The notes under the pieces were generated by a model, which worked only from the letters and a program-made list of their open reading frames with translations, did no database searches and was not told where the DNA came from. 50,436 nt of DNA, taken from assembly GCF_000235885.1 (NCBI RefSeq), contig NZ_JH379423.1, positions 1-50,436 on the forward strand. The letters run 5' to 3'. The translations under genes and the position numbers were made by a program. Shown here piece after piece: positions 35,121 to 43,925 of the stretch (positions within the stretch are counted from its first letter, which is position 1; the number at the start of each line of letters is the position of its first letter). The DNA comes from Leyella stercorea DSM 18206. Lineage in GTDB: Bacteria > Bacteroidota > Bacteroidia > Bacteroidales > Bacteroidaceae.

Positions 35121-35915
35121 TTAAACAAGTTCAAACACGCCTGTCGGCTGTTTGCGTCTAAGTACATCGAGTTTCACCTTAATGCCTGCGTCAGAAAGAG
35201 CCTGCTCAATCGACTTGCGAGCCAATTCAGGGTGATTGTTCTCTTCGCTTAGATGGCAGAGCCATATGTGCTTTAGGCGTTCTGTATAATTTTCTACGAG
35301 TGCTGCACCACATTGTGCATTACTCAAATGCCCGGTTCCGCATTGTATACGTTCTTGCAAATGGCGTGGATAGGGACCGTTTTGTAGCATTTGCAGATCG
35401 TAATTAGCTTCTATAACGAGATAGTCTGTATTGCGGATGATAGCTTTCATTTCCTCTGTAATATGACCAACGTCGGTGAGTAAGGTAAACACAACACCTT
35501 CATACTCTATTGAGTAACCAACATTGTCTGAACTATCGTGTGGCACTCCAAATGGTGTAATATGGAACCCACTTGCCTCGAAAGCCTCTCCCTTCACCAC
35601 ATAATGACGATTTGCTTGCGCAAGTTTCAGTTTCATACAATAGTTATTGTCCATCCCGGAATGGACAAGGCGTGTTGCATACACAGGAAGGTTTAGCTTC
35701 TTACTGAGGCTTCCCACTGATTTGATGTGATCAGCATGATCGTGTGTCACGAGTATTGAACTGAATCCTCCAGGCATGTGCAAGCCATAGTCGCCAAAGT
35801 GTTTTTTAAGGCTTCGTGTTCCTACACCTACATCGATTAAAAGTCCATCGTGCTCAGTATATATATAGTAGCAGTTGCCACAACTTCCGCTGCCAAATGA
35901 TATAAATTTAAACAT
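35121..35915 (-). CDS. Metallo-beta-lactamase-fold hydrolase (YycJ/WalJ-like)
   Basis: A 264-residue cytoplasmic protein of the RNase Z/YycJ branch of the metallo-beta-lactamase superfamily. The THDHADH motif (57-63: His58, His60, Asp62, His63) and a later GHLSNAQC-type His supply the di-metal site; LLTDVGH is also present. Relatives in Firmicutes are linked to DNA repair or cell-wall control, and an exonuclease activity is likely. It is a single-gene unit with its own promoter and ends at the shared terminator. Confidence 0.87.
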   Translation of the reverse strand: MFKFISFGSGSCGNCYYIYTEHDGLLIDVGVGTRSLKKHFGDYGLHMPGGFSSILVTHDHADHIKSVGSLSKKLNLPVYATRLVHSGMDNNYCMKLKLAQANRHYVVKGEAFEASGFHITPFGVPHDSSDNVGYSIEYEGVVFTLLTDVGHITEEMKAIIRNTDYLVIEANYDLQMLQNGPYPRHLQERIQCGTGHLSNAQCGAALVENYTERLKHIWLCHLSEENNHPELARKSIEQALSDAGIKVKLDVLRRKQPTGVFELV

Positions 35916-35960
35916 TGCTATATTATAAGGTAATGAGAAATATGTAGGGGTTTTGCATTA

Positions 35961-35992
35961 CAAAGTTATTAAAAAATATTGGTTTTGCACAA
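35961..35992 (-). promoter_or_regulatory. Promoter of the metallohydrolase gene
   Basis: On the minus strand TTG (35992-35990), a 21-bp spacer and TAACTTTG (35968-35961), 45 bp before the ATG. Confidence 0.65.
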
Positions 35993-36100
35993 AACTTTAA
36001 CGACATTTTGCCTAAACTATAAACAAACGTACAATATACCGATAGTAATGAAGATGCAATGTTTTGTTCGTAAAAATGCTCGAATCATTATAAAAATCAG

Positions 36101-36108
36101 TAACTTTG
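36101..36108 (+). promoter_or_regulatory. -7 element before the small lipoprotein gene
   Basis: TAACTTTG, 36 bp before the ATG at 36145. No -33 element at the usual distance. Confidence 0.55.
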
Positions 36109-36144
36109 CATATTTAAAATGGTATATTTACAAATAACAAATAT

Positions 36145-36609
36145 ATGATGAATACGAGAAGCAATGGTCGTACACATAATTGGTTTGGCGTTGTAGGACT
36201 TTTAACAGCACTGTTGCTGATGGGTTCATGTTCATACAGCGAGGAGAGAGCCATAGAGCAGAGTGCAGTCAGTTTTGCTCAAAAATACTTTAACTTGCAC
36301 TATTGCCAAGCATTATCAGAATGTACACCCGAATCAGAAAAATGGGTGCGTCTTAAGGCATCGAACATAACGCAAGAAGATTTAGACATACTCAACACCC
36401 AAGCCGATTCTGCGACATGTACGGTAGAATTGGTAGAATTTGACGGTGATAGTGCAACCACCATTGTGGAAGTGTGCAATTTCCTCAACTGTGACTCAAT
36501 CGGCAAACCTGGCGTAATTTGTCCCAATGCCAAATTCAAGCTAACACTAAAAAAGATTGGCAAACAATGGAAGGTAGATATACAAAGTCCAATTAAAACA
36601 AGTATTTAA
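36145..36609 (+). CDS. Small lipoprotein of unknown function
   Basis: A 154-residue protein with a lipoprotein signal peptide (lipobox LMGSC, Cys29). The mature part has four further cysteines (CQALSEC, CNFLNC and neighbours) that could form disulfides in the periplasm, and ends in a beta-rich segment (FKLTLKKIGKQWKVDIQSP), a shape seen in DUF4878/NTF2-like lipoproteins. It precedes the ABC-F gene, separated by a 17-bp tandem duplication. No function is assigned. Confidence 0.72.
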   Translation: MMNTRSNGRTHNWFGVVGLLTALLLMGSCSYSEERAIEQSAVSFAQKYFNLHYCQALSECTPESEKWVRLKASNITQEDLDILNTQADSATCTVELVEFDGDSATTIVEVCNFLNCDSIGKPGVICPNAKFKLTLKKIGKQWKVDIQSPIKTSI

Positions 36610-36637
36610 ACAACAGATATATTTAAACAACAGATAT
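36604..36637 (+). repeat. 17-bp exact tandem duplication before the ABC-F gene
   Basis: ATTTAAACAACAGATAT occurs at 36604-36620 and again at 36621-36637. The first copy contains the stop codon of the lipoprotein gene; the second ends 2 bp before the ABC-F ATG. It doubles the leader of the downstream gene. Confidence 0.9.
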
Positions 36638-36639
36638 AG

Positions 36640-38592
36640 ATGATTTCAATAGAACAACTGTCAGTAGAGTTTGGTGTTAAGCCACTGTTCCGCAACGTAA
36701 GTTTCGTAGTGAACGACCGCGACCGCATAGCACTTGTGGGCAAGAACGGAGCAGGAAAATCAACTATGCTGAAGATTATATGCGGGCTGCGGAAGCCTAC
36801 CGAAGGCAATGTGGCGATACCTACTGACACCACAATCGGCTATCTGCCGCAGGTGATGGTGTTGCAGGATAACACAACCGTAAAGGAGGAAGCACGCAAG
36901 GCGTTCGCCGACACGGCTAAACTTAAGGCACAGATAGAGGAACTCAACCGACAGATGGCTGAGCGTACCGACTACGAAAGTCCCGAGTATGCCGAGTTGG
37001 TGGAGAAGTTCACGCAGAAGCACGACCACTACATGATGATTGGTGGCGACAACTATGAAGCAGAGATAGAGCGAACGCTCACAGGTCTGGGCTTCACACG
37101 CAACGACTTCGAGCGCCCAACGAAGGAGTTCAGCGGCGGTTGGCGTATGCGTATTGAATTAGCGAAAATTCTGTTGCGCCGCCCCGACGTACTGCTGCTC
37201 GACGAGCCTACCAACCACCTCGACATAGAGAGTATCGGTTGGCTCGAACGCTTCCTACAACAGAGCGCAAAGGCTGTAGTATTAGTTAGCCACGACCGAG
37301 CGTTCATCAACAACGTCACAAACCGCACCATAGAGATATCGTGCGGTCAGGTGAACGACTACAAGGTGAAGTACGATGAGTACGTGAAACTGCGCGCCGA
37401 ACGCCATGAACAGCAATTGCGTGCTTACGAGAATCAGCAAAAGGAAATAGCTGATATCAAGGACTTTATAGAACGCTTCAGATACAAGCCGACAAAGGCT
37501 GTGCAGGTGCAGAGCCGCATCAAGCAGTTGGAGAAGATTGTGCCTATCGAAGTAGACGAAGTGGACAATGCAACGATGCACCTAAAGTTTCCGCCATGTC
37601 TACGTTCGGGCGACTACCCCATCATATGTGAAGACGTACGCAAGGACTATGGCGAGCATACGGTGTTCAAAAACGTAAATCTCACGATAAAGCGTGGCGA
37701 AAAGGTGGCGTTCGTAGGCAAGAACGGCGAGGGAAAGTCGACGCTCGTGAAATGCATAATGGGCGAGATTCCGTTCACGGGAAACCTAAAGGTGGGCCAC
37801 AACGTGCAGATTGGCTACTTCGCACAGAACCAGGCGCAACTGCTCGACGGCGAGATAAGCGTGTTTGACACAATCGACCGCGTGGCTAAGGGCGACATAC
37901 GTCTGAAGATAAAGAATATTCTCGGAGCGTTCATGTTCGGAGGCGAGGCAATCGACAAAAAGGTGAAGGTATTGTCGGGCGGCGAGCGTAGCCGTCTGGC
38001 TATGATAAAGTTGCTGCTCGAGCCGGTGAACCTGCTCATTCTCGACGAGCCTACCAACCACTTGGACATGGCATCGAAGGAGGTGCTGAAGGAGGCTATC
38101 AACGCCTTCGACGGCACGGCTATCATCGTCAGCCACGACCGAGAGTTTCTCGACGGACTGGTTTCGAAGGTATACGAGTTCGGCGGAGGCGCCGTTCGCG
38201 AGCATCTCGGTGGCATATACGACTACCTGCGCTCGCGCGACATCAGCAGTCTGAACGAGCTTGCCGCCATGAGCCAGCAGTCGGCTGCGTCTGCACAAAC
38301 GGTAGCAGCCCAACAGAACGACGACACAGCTGCCAGCTCGGGCAAGATAAGCTACGCCGAGCACAAGGAGCAACAAAAGAAGATACGCCGTGTAGAGAAG
38401 CTAATAAAAGAGTCGGAAACAAAAATTGAGGCAATGGAGAAGCGAATTGCCGAGATTGACACATTGCTTTGTCTGCCAGAGAATGCTGCCGACATGACTC
38501 TCATTAACGAATACACCGAAATAAAATCGAGAATGGATGAAGAAGAAGAGCGTTGGACTGAACTCTCTGAGGAACTTGAAGCACTGAAATAA
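36640..38592 (+). CDS. ABC-F family ATPase (Uup/YdiF-like)
   Basis: A 650-residue soluble protein with two ABC domains and no membrane segment. Walker A: GKNGAGKST (34-42) and GKNGEGKST; signatures FSGGW and LSGGE; Walker B with LLLDEPTNHLD and LILDEPTNHLD. A charged linker separates the domains and the C-terminus ends in a coiled coil. ABC-F proteins act on the ribosome, helping translation or protecting it from antibiotics; the C-terminal coiled coil suggests the Uup/YdiF-like housekeeping group. A tandem 17-bp duplication forms its leader. Confidence 0.93.
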   Translation: MISIEQLSVEFGVKPLFRNVSFVVNDRDRIALVGKNGAGKSTMLKIICGLRKPTEGNVAIPTDTTIGYLPQVMVLQDNTTVKEEARKAFADTAKLKAQIEELNRQMAERTDYESPEYAELVEKFTQKHDHYMMIGGDNYEAEIERTLTGLGFTRNDFERPTKEFSGGWRMRIELAKILLRRPDVLLLDEPTNHLDIESIGWLERFLQQSAKAVVLVSHDRAFINNVTNRTIEISCGQVNDYKVKYDEYVKLRAERHEQQLRAYENQQKEIADIKDFIERFRYKPTKAVQVQSRIKQLEKIVPIEVDEVDNATMHLKFPPCLRSGDYPIICEDVRKDYGEHTVFKNVNLTIKRGEKVAFVGKNGEGKSTLVKCIMGEIPFTGNLKVGHNVQIGYFAQNQAQLLDGEISVFDTIDRVAKGDIRLKIKNILGAFMFGGEAIDKKVKVLSGGERSRLAMIKLLLEPVNLLILDEPTNHLDMASKEVLKEAINAFDGTAIIVSHDREFLDGLVSKVYEFGGGAVREHLGGIYDYLRSRDISSLNELAAMSQQSAASAQTVAAQQNDDTAASSGKISYAEHKEQQKKIRRVEKLIKESETKIEAMEKRIAEIDTLLCLPENAADMTLINEYTEIKSRMDEEEERWTELSEELEALK

Positions 38593-38648
38593 TAGCGTCC
38601 ATACACAATTAATACATATAAACGCCACATAGTTACAAAGAAAATTCG

Positions 38649-38656
38649 TAACTTTG
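38649..38656 (+). promoter_or_regulatory. -7 element before ftsE
   Basis: TAACTTTG, 41 bp before the ATG at 38698. No clear -33 element. Confidence 0.55.
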
Positions 38657-38697
38657 CGCTTGCTATCATCAATGGCAGTAAAAATAACAGAACAAAG

Positions 38698-39384
38698 ATG
38701 TTAATAGATTATCAAAAAGCAAATATATATCAGGCAGACGGAACTGTGCTCAACGATGTTGACTTTCAAGTTGATGCCGACCAGTTTGTTTATGTAATTG
38801 GCAAAGTTGGTTCGGGCAAATCATCGCTCTTGAAAACAATATATTGCGAAGTAGATTTCGACAAAGACGATGCCGAAAAGGCAGAGGTCTTAGGCCGTGA
38901 TTTGCTCAGCATAAAGCGTCGAGATATCCCTGCGCTACGTCGTGAGATGGGTATCATCTTTCAAGATTTTCAACTGCTACACGATCGCAATGTGTACAGA
39001 AATCTTGAGTTCGTGCTGCATTCCACAGGTTGGAAGTCGTCCAAAGAAATTGCTGCGCGCATAGAGCAGGTGCTTGAAGCTGTAGGTATGCAGGACAAGA
39101 AGTTGCGTCTGCCACATGAATTATCTGGTGGTGAGCAACAGCGCATCGCCATTGCACGTGCTTTGCTCAATAGTCCTAAGATTATCATAGCAGACGAACC
39201 TACAGGTAACCTCGATCCTGAGACAGCGGAAAAGATTGTCGGTTTGCTCTACGAAATAAGCCATACGGGTACCGCAGTCGTATTCTCGACCCACAACCAC
39301 GGACTCATTGAGAAATTCCCTGGTAGGGTGTTCAAGTGTGAAGATGGCAAGTTATGTAATGTCACAGATAAATATAACAAGTAA
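38698..39384 (+). CDS. ftsE: Cell-division ATP-binding protein FtsE
   Basis: The ATPase of the FtsEX complex, which links cell division to peptidoglycan hydrolase control at the septum. The 228-residue protein has Walker A GKVGSGKS (35-42), the Q-loop in FQDFQLL, signature LSGGEQQR (142-149), Walker [10 protein letters not shown] (162-170) and the H-loop STHNH. Length and sequence fit FtsE better than a generic exporter. ftsX is not adjacent, as is usual in Bacteroidales. lysC follows by 15 bp, so they are probably co-transcribed. Confidence 0.88.
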   Translation: MLIDYQKANIYQADGTVLNDVDFQVDADQFVYVIGKVGSGKSSLLKTIYCEVDFDKDDAEKAEVLGRDLLSIKRRDIPALRREMGIIFQDFQLLHDRNVYRNLEFVLHSTGWKSSKEIAARIEQVLEAVGMQDKKLRLPHELSGGEQQRIAIARALLNSPKIIIADEPTGNLDPETAEKIVGLLYEISHTGTAVVFSTHNHGLIEKFPGRVFKCEDGKLCNVTDKYNK

Positions 39385-39399
39385 ACGTATAAAACAATA

Positions 39400-40722
39400 A
39401 TGAAAGTAATGAAATTTGGAGGTACCTCTGTAGGTACTCCGGAACGCATGAAATCCGTTGCGACAATGGTCTCTGAGTCAGGAGAACAAGTGTTTGTTGT
39501 GTTGTCTGCAATGTCAGGAACAACAAACTCACTCATAGAGATTTCCAATTACCTCTACAAGAAGAACTCCGACGGAGCTAACGATGTAATCAATAATCTT
39601 GAGCAGAAATACATGCAGCACGTAGAGGAACTCTACTCTACCGACGAATACAAACAGCGCACTCGCGAATTTCTTGCATCAGAGTTCAACTATCTCCGTT
39701 CGTTCACAAAAGACCTCTTCACAAGCTTTGAGGAAAAGAATATCGTAGCGCAGGGAGAAATTATTAGCACCAACATGGTTACAAACTTCCTTTTAGAGAA
39801 GGGCGTAAAGGTGGTTCTGCTTTCAGCTTTCGACTTTATGCGTACTGACAAGAACGCCGAACCCGACACTCACTACATCAAAGAGAAGTTGGCTGCGGTA
39901 ATGAAAGAAAATGAGGGCTATCAGGTATATATCACTCAAGGATTTATATGTCGCAACGCTTATGGCGAGGTAGACAATCTGTTGCGTGGTGGTAGCGACT
40001 TCACAGCATCGCTTATTGGCGCAGCCTTGCCTGCTGAAGAGATTCAGATTTGGACAGACATTGATGGTATGCACAATAACGACCCACGTGTAGTGGACAA
40101 GACAGAAGCTATTCGCCAGCTCAACTTTGAAGAGGCTGCAGAGCTTGCATACTTCGGTGCAAAGATTTTGCACCCAACATGCGTGCAGCCAGCTAAGTTC
40201 GCAGGCATCCCCGTACGCCTTAAGAACACTCTCGACCCTAAAGCTGAGGGCACTATCATCGATAACGTGTTGCTCAGAGGCAAGATTAAAGCTGTTGCTG
40301 CTAAAGACAACATCACGGCTATCAAGATTAAATCGTCGCGAATGCTCTTCGCAACAGGCTTCCTTCGCAAGGTGTTTGAGATATTCGAGTGCTACCAAAC
40401 TCCTATTGATATGATTACAACGAGTGAGGTTGGTGTATCGATGAGTATCGACAACACGTCTCACCTCAACGAGATTGTAGACGAACTGAAGAAGTATGGC
40501 ACCGTAACCGTCGACTCGGACATGTGTATCGTATGCGTTGTGGGCGACCTCGACTGGAACAACCTCGGCTTCGAAAGCATTGTCTTGGACGCGATGAAGA
40601 ATATCCCCGTGCGTATGATTTCGTATGGTGGAAGCAATTATAACATATCATTCCTTATCAGAGAAGCTGACAAGGAACGCGCATTGCAAAGCCTCTCCGA
40701 CGTGCTCTTCAACAATAAGTAA
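39400..40722 (+). CDS. lysC: Aspartate kinase
   Basis: Phosphorylates aspartate, the first step towards lysine, methionine and threonine. The 440-residue monofunctional enzyme starts with the kinase motif VMKFGGTSVG, contains the GGSDFTASLIGAAL segment, and carries two C-terminal ACT domains (about 300-440) expected to bind an end-product amino acid. It shares a unit with ftsE and lies before lysA, separated by a nested hairpin. The gene symbol follows the usual single-domain naming. Confidence 0.94.
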   Translation: MKVMKFGGTSVGTPERMKSVATMVSESGEQVFVVLSAMSGTTNSLIEISNYLYKKNSDGANDVINNLEQKYMQHVEELYSTDEYKQRTREFLASEFNYLRSFTKDLFTSFEEKNIVAQGEIISTNMVTNFLLEKGVKVVLLSAFDFMRTDKNAEPDTHYIKEKLAAVMKENEGYQVYITQGFICRNAYGEVDNLLRGGSDFTASLIGAALPAEEIQIWTDIDGMHNNDPRVVDKTEAIRQLNFEEAAELAYFGAKILHPTCVQPAKFAGIPVRLKNTLDPKAEGTIIDNVLLRGKIKAVAAKDNITAIKIKSSRMLFATGFLRKVFEIFECYQTPIDMITTSEVGVSMSIDNTSHLNEIVDELKKYGTVTVDSDMCIVCVVGDLDWNNLGFESIVLDAMKNIPVRMISYGGSNYNISFLIREADKERALQSLSDVLFNNK

Positions 40723-40750
40723 AGAAGAACAACGTTATATATTAAGATTA

Positions 40751-40810
40751 TAGGAGTTAACTGAGGACAATGGCATAGCCACGCGAAGTTAACTCCTAAC
40801 ATTATTTTAT
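40751..40810 (+). terminator. Nested hairpin between lysC and lysA
   Basis: A 12-bp stem (TAGGAGTTAACT / AGTTAACTCCTA) encloses 24 nt that hold a smaller TGGC-ATA-GCCA hairpin; an A/T-rich stretch (ATTATTTTATAG) follows. It could be a terminator or a read-through attenuator. Confidence 0.55.
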
Positions 40811-40836
40811 AGTAATAACCATTAAATGCACAAAGA

Positions 40837-41985
40837 ATGTTTTCGGTTGACAAGTTAAATAGCATAGCAACACCCTACTACTATTACGACACGCAGTTGC
40901 TGCGAAAGACGTTAGAAGTTATAAAACAAGAATGTGAGAAGCATGAAAACTTCCACGTTCACTATGCCGTGAAAGCAAATGCCAATCTGAAGATATTGCG
41001 TATCATCAGCCAGTATGGTTTTGGTGCCGACTGCGTGAGTGGCGGCGAAATAAAGGCGGCTATCGAGGCAGGTTTTCCTGCTGACAAGGTGGTGTATGCA
41101 GGCGTGGGCAAGAGCGATTGGGAGATTAATCTCGGACTGGAGAAGGGCATTGCCTGTTTCAATGTCGAATCGATTGCCGAACTGGAGGTTATCGAAGAGT
41201 TGGCAGTGGCAGCCAACAAGACTGCTAATGTTGCTTTCCGAATCAATCCCAATATCGGTGCCCATACACATGCAAACATTACGACCGGACTCGCAGAGAA
41301 TAAGTTTGGTATAGCAATGCAAGACATGGAGAATGTAATAGAACGTGCAACAACGATGAATAATATCAATGTTGTTGGTCTGCACTTTCATATTGGTTCT
41401 CAGATACTTGACATGGGCGACTTCAAGGCATTATGTAATCGCATTAACGAGCTGCAAGTGCAACTTGATAAGCACCATATATATGTTCAAAGCATTAATG
41501 TAGGCGGCGGACTCGGCGTGAACTACGACTCACCCGACCATCAGCCTATACCCGACTTCAAAGAGTATTTTCACACGTATGCTAAGCATCTCCGTCTGCG
41601 TGAAGGTCAACAGCTACATTTCGAACTTGGACGCTCTGTAGTCGCTCAATGTGGTTCGCTCATCTCTCGTGTGCTCTACGTAAAGCAAGGCTCACATAAA
41701 CAGTTCACCATTCTTGATGCTGGCATGACCGACCTCATACGTCCGGCTCTTTATCAAGCGCTGCACAAGATTCAGAACCTCACGAGCAACGAGCCAACAG
41801 AAGTTTACGATGTAGTAGGACCTATCTGCGAGTCGAGCGATGTCTTCGCTAAGGCCATAGACCTCAATAAGTGTCATCGTGGTGACCTCATTGCTATACG
41901 CTCAGCCGGTGCATACGGTGAGATAATGGCAAGCGCATACAACTGTCGTCAATTGCCTAAAGGTTACATTACAGAAGATTTGTAA
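40837..41985 (+). CDS. lysA: Diaminopimelate decarboxylase
   Basis: PLP-dependent fold III decarboxylase that makes lysine from meso-diaminopimelate. The 382-residue protein has the PLP lysine Lys46 in YAVKANAN, the HFHIGSQ strand, the glycine-rich GGGLG phosphate site, ELGRSVVAQ, and the CESSDVF cysteine region that completes the active site across the dimer. It is on the short side for the family. It is followed 10 bp later by a glycosyltransferase gene. Confidence 0.95.
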   Translation: MFSVDKLNSIATPYYYYDTQLLRKTLEVIKQECEKHENFHVHYAVKANANLKILRIISQYGFGADCVSGGEIKAAIEAGFPADKVVYAGVGKSDWEINLGLEKGIACFNVESIAELEVIEELAVAANKTANVAFRINPNIGAHTHANITTGLAENKFGIAMQDMENVIERATTMNNINVVGLHFHIGSQILDMGDFKALCNRINELQVQLDKHHIYVQSINVGGGLGVNYDSPDHQPIPDFKEYFHTYAKHLRLREGQQLHFELGRSVVAQCGSLISRVLYVKQGSHKQFTILDAGMTDLIRPALYQALHKIQNLTSNEPTEVYDVVGPICESSDVFAKAIDLNKCHRGDLIAIRSAGAYGEIMASAYNCRQLPKGYITEDL

Positions 41986-41995
41986 ATAATCAGAA

Positions 41996-43135
41996 ATGTT
42001 TATCGATAATATAACAATCATAATAAGTATCATTGTTCTACTACTGACCATTGCATCGGTAGTAGCCAATCCTTTTTTCCGTTCTATTAAGACCAAGAGC
42101 ACCAAAGATACCACAATTGAATTGCCCCCACTTACTGTTGTTGTGCTCTCACAAAACAATGTGGAGGCACTTGACAAACACCTGCCACTTATCTTTTCGC
42201 AAGATTATGCACCAGGCTTTGAAGTCGTAGTTGTTGGCGAAAAGGGCGACCTCGATTTAGAGGCAGTACTTGCTAAATACGCTGACAACAAGAACCTTTA
42301 TGCTACGTACATCCCCAAGCGTTCGCTTTTTATGAGCAAACCTAAGTTGTCAGCCTCATTGGGCATAAAGGCAGCCCACAACGATTGGGTCATTATGCTT
42401 AATGCTTCGTGTGCACCTGCTTCTGACAAATGGCTGCAAACCATTGCAGAAAGCATAGATAGCAATACGAACCTTGTTCTCGGCTACTCCAACTATAAGG
42501 ATGACGTGAAGCCCTATCGTCGCTTCATACGTCTTCGTGAAGCTTGCTATTATCTGCGAGCAGCTGCACATGGTATCGCTTACCGTTCTACTGGTGCAAA
42601 CATCGCATTCAGACGTTCCGAGTTTATCAGTGGCGATGGCTATCGCGGCAACTTGCAGCACGTGTATGGCGAATACGATTTCATAATAAACAAGTTTGCA
42701 AGACCCTACTCAACAGCTATCACATTGCTACCAGACTCATCCGTACACAACGATTGTCCAACTAAAAAGACCTGGACTGAATATTGTATAGCCAACAGTC
42801 ATGTAGGTCGTCACCTTGAGCGTAAGGCCCTAATGCATCTATCCTACATAACCGATGCACTGTTTATGTATATCAACTATGTCGTCATAATCACAACAGG
42901 CGTATTTGCAGTCCTAACTGGCAGATGGATTGCTTTAGCTGTTGCAGCGTTGTGTCTCATAGCAACAATAGCATTGCGTATATTTTTCGTAAAAAGAAAA
43001 TGTAATATCTTCAGTGAGCGCCTATCCGCATGGTCTATCCCATTCTATGAATTGTCGCTTTTGTGGTTCGATATACTCACCAAACTGCGCTATATAAGAG
43101 CAGACAAACACGATTTTTCTACGCATAAAATATGA
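41996..43135 (+). CDS. Membrane glycosyltransferase-like protein (GT2 fold)
   Basis: A 379-residue protein with an N-terminal membrane anchor (about 5-25), a GT-A domain of family 2 type (about 45-265) and two C-terminal hydrophobic segments (about 290-330). The fold is recognised from LTVVVLSQNN, the middle VIMLNAS region and GDGYRG. At the site where GT2 enzymes carry DxD (as in LDAD) this protein reads LNAS, so metal and sugar-nucleotide binding may differ or be lost. It overlaps the next gene by 4 bp (ATGA). Substrate unknown; a cell-surface glycan role is likely. Confidence 0.75.
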   Translation: MFIDNITIIISIIVLLLTIASVVANPFFRSIKTKSTKDTTIELPPLTVVVLSQNNVEALDKHLPLIFSQDYAPGFEVVVVGEKGDLDLEAVLAKYADNKNLYATYIPKRSLFMSKPKLSASLGIKAAHNDWVIMLNASCAPASDKWLQTIAESIDSNTNLVLGYSNYKDDVKPYRRFIRLREACYYLRAAAHGIAYRSTGANIAFRRSEFISGDGYRGNLQHVYGEYDFIINKFARPYSTAITLLPDSSVHNDCPTKKTWTEYCIANSHVGRHLERKALMHLSYITDALFMYINYVVIITTGVFAVLTGRWIALAVAALCLIATIALRIFFVKRKCNIFSERLSAWSIPFYELSLLWFDILTKLRYIRADKHDFSTHKI

Positions 43136-43902
43136 GAATCAAATTTATAAGTCTCTTAAAAGGCACTGCATCTCCTTTGAACAAGGAATTGCCGGACACT
43201 ATCGCCGATAATATTAGTAGCATTGGTGATGTGGAAGTTGTGGACAATGCTCCCGACCTTGTGCATGTGTTTGGTAAGTGGTCTGGCACTACTGCCACAA
43301 CTATGAAGGGCTACACGCACAAAGGTATTCCCGTTGTTTTCACATCAGCGAATGGATTGGTAGATGTTCTCCCTCCACATTCCCTCATGCTTGCCCCAAC
43401 AGTATTTCATTGCTGCGGACCAGCAGAAGCAGGACTTATAAAGAAATTGTTACCCAAAGCATCTGTTAAGGTCATTGCCAACGAGCAATTCACTTTAACA
43501 ACCGACCGCACAACCATGCTCCGACAGTTCAACGACCTATATGCTAAGGTGTACAACGAACATGAAGCAAAGGTAATGTCTGAAATCAACAACAAGGTTA
43601 GAACGTTGAACATTTCTGACCATGCCATTAACGAAATATGCTCTCAATTGCTATATCTGCAATACGCTTTCCGACGCGAGACGATACGCCAGAGATTGCT
43701 TGATAACCTTTCCGACACACTGATTAATAGCAACTACGATGAAGAATCAATGCGTCAAGCACTTGACACCTTGAAAATTTCGTCCTTTGCCACATCCGTA
43801 ATGGCACTACTCGAATCCAAATCGCATCTCACAGAGGGCTTTATGCCCATAGCCGCATCTGACGACAAAACAACGAAACAGATGCAAAAGCACATTATAT
43901 AA
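43132..43902 (+). CDS. Possible GT-B-like glycosyltransferase partner protein
   Basis: A 256-residue protein without a clear family. The first half looks Rossmann-like and glycosyltransferase-4-like (DLVHVFGKW, then GIPVVFTSANG and a short strand with VKVIANEQF). The second half is helical and charged. It lacks the second Rossmann domain and the E-x7-E motif of complete GT-B enzymes, so it may be a partial, accessory or degenerate enzyme. The ATGA overlap with the GT2 gene upstream implies joint translation. Low confidence in any function. Confidence 0.55.
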   Translation: MRIKFISLLKGTASPLNKELPDTIADNISSIGDVEVVDNAPDLVHVFGKWSGTTATTMKGYTHKGIPVVFTSANGLVDVLPPHSLMLAPTVFHCCGPAEAGLIKKLLPKASVKVIANEQFTLTTDRTTMLRQFNDLYAKVYNEHEAKVMSEINNKVRTLNISDHAINEICSQLLYLQYAFRRETIRQRLLDNLSDTLINSNYDEESMRQALDTLKISSFATSVMALLESKSHLTEGFMPIAASDDKTTKQMQKHII

Positions 43903-43925
43903 CTCTCAACATCACTACATTGAAC

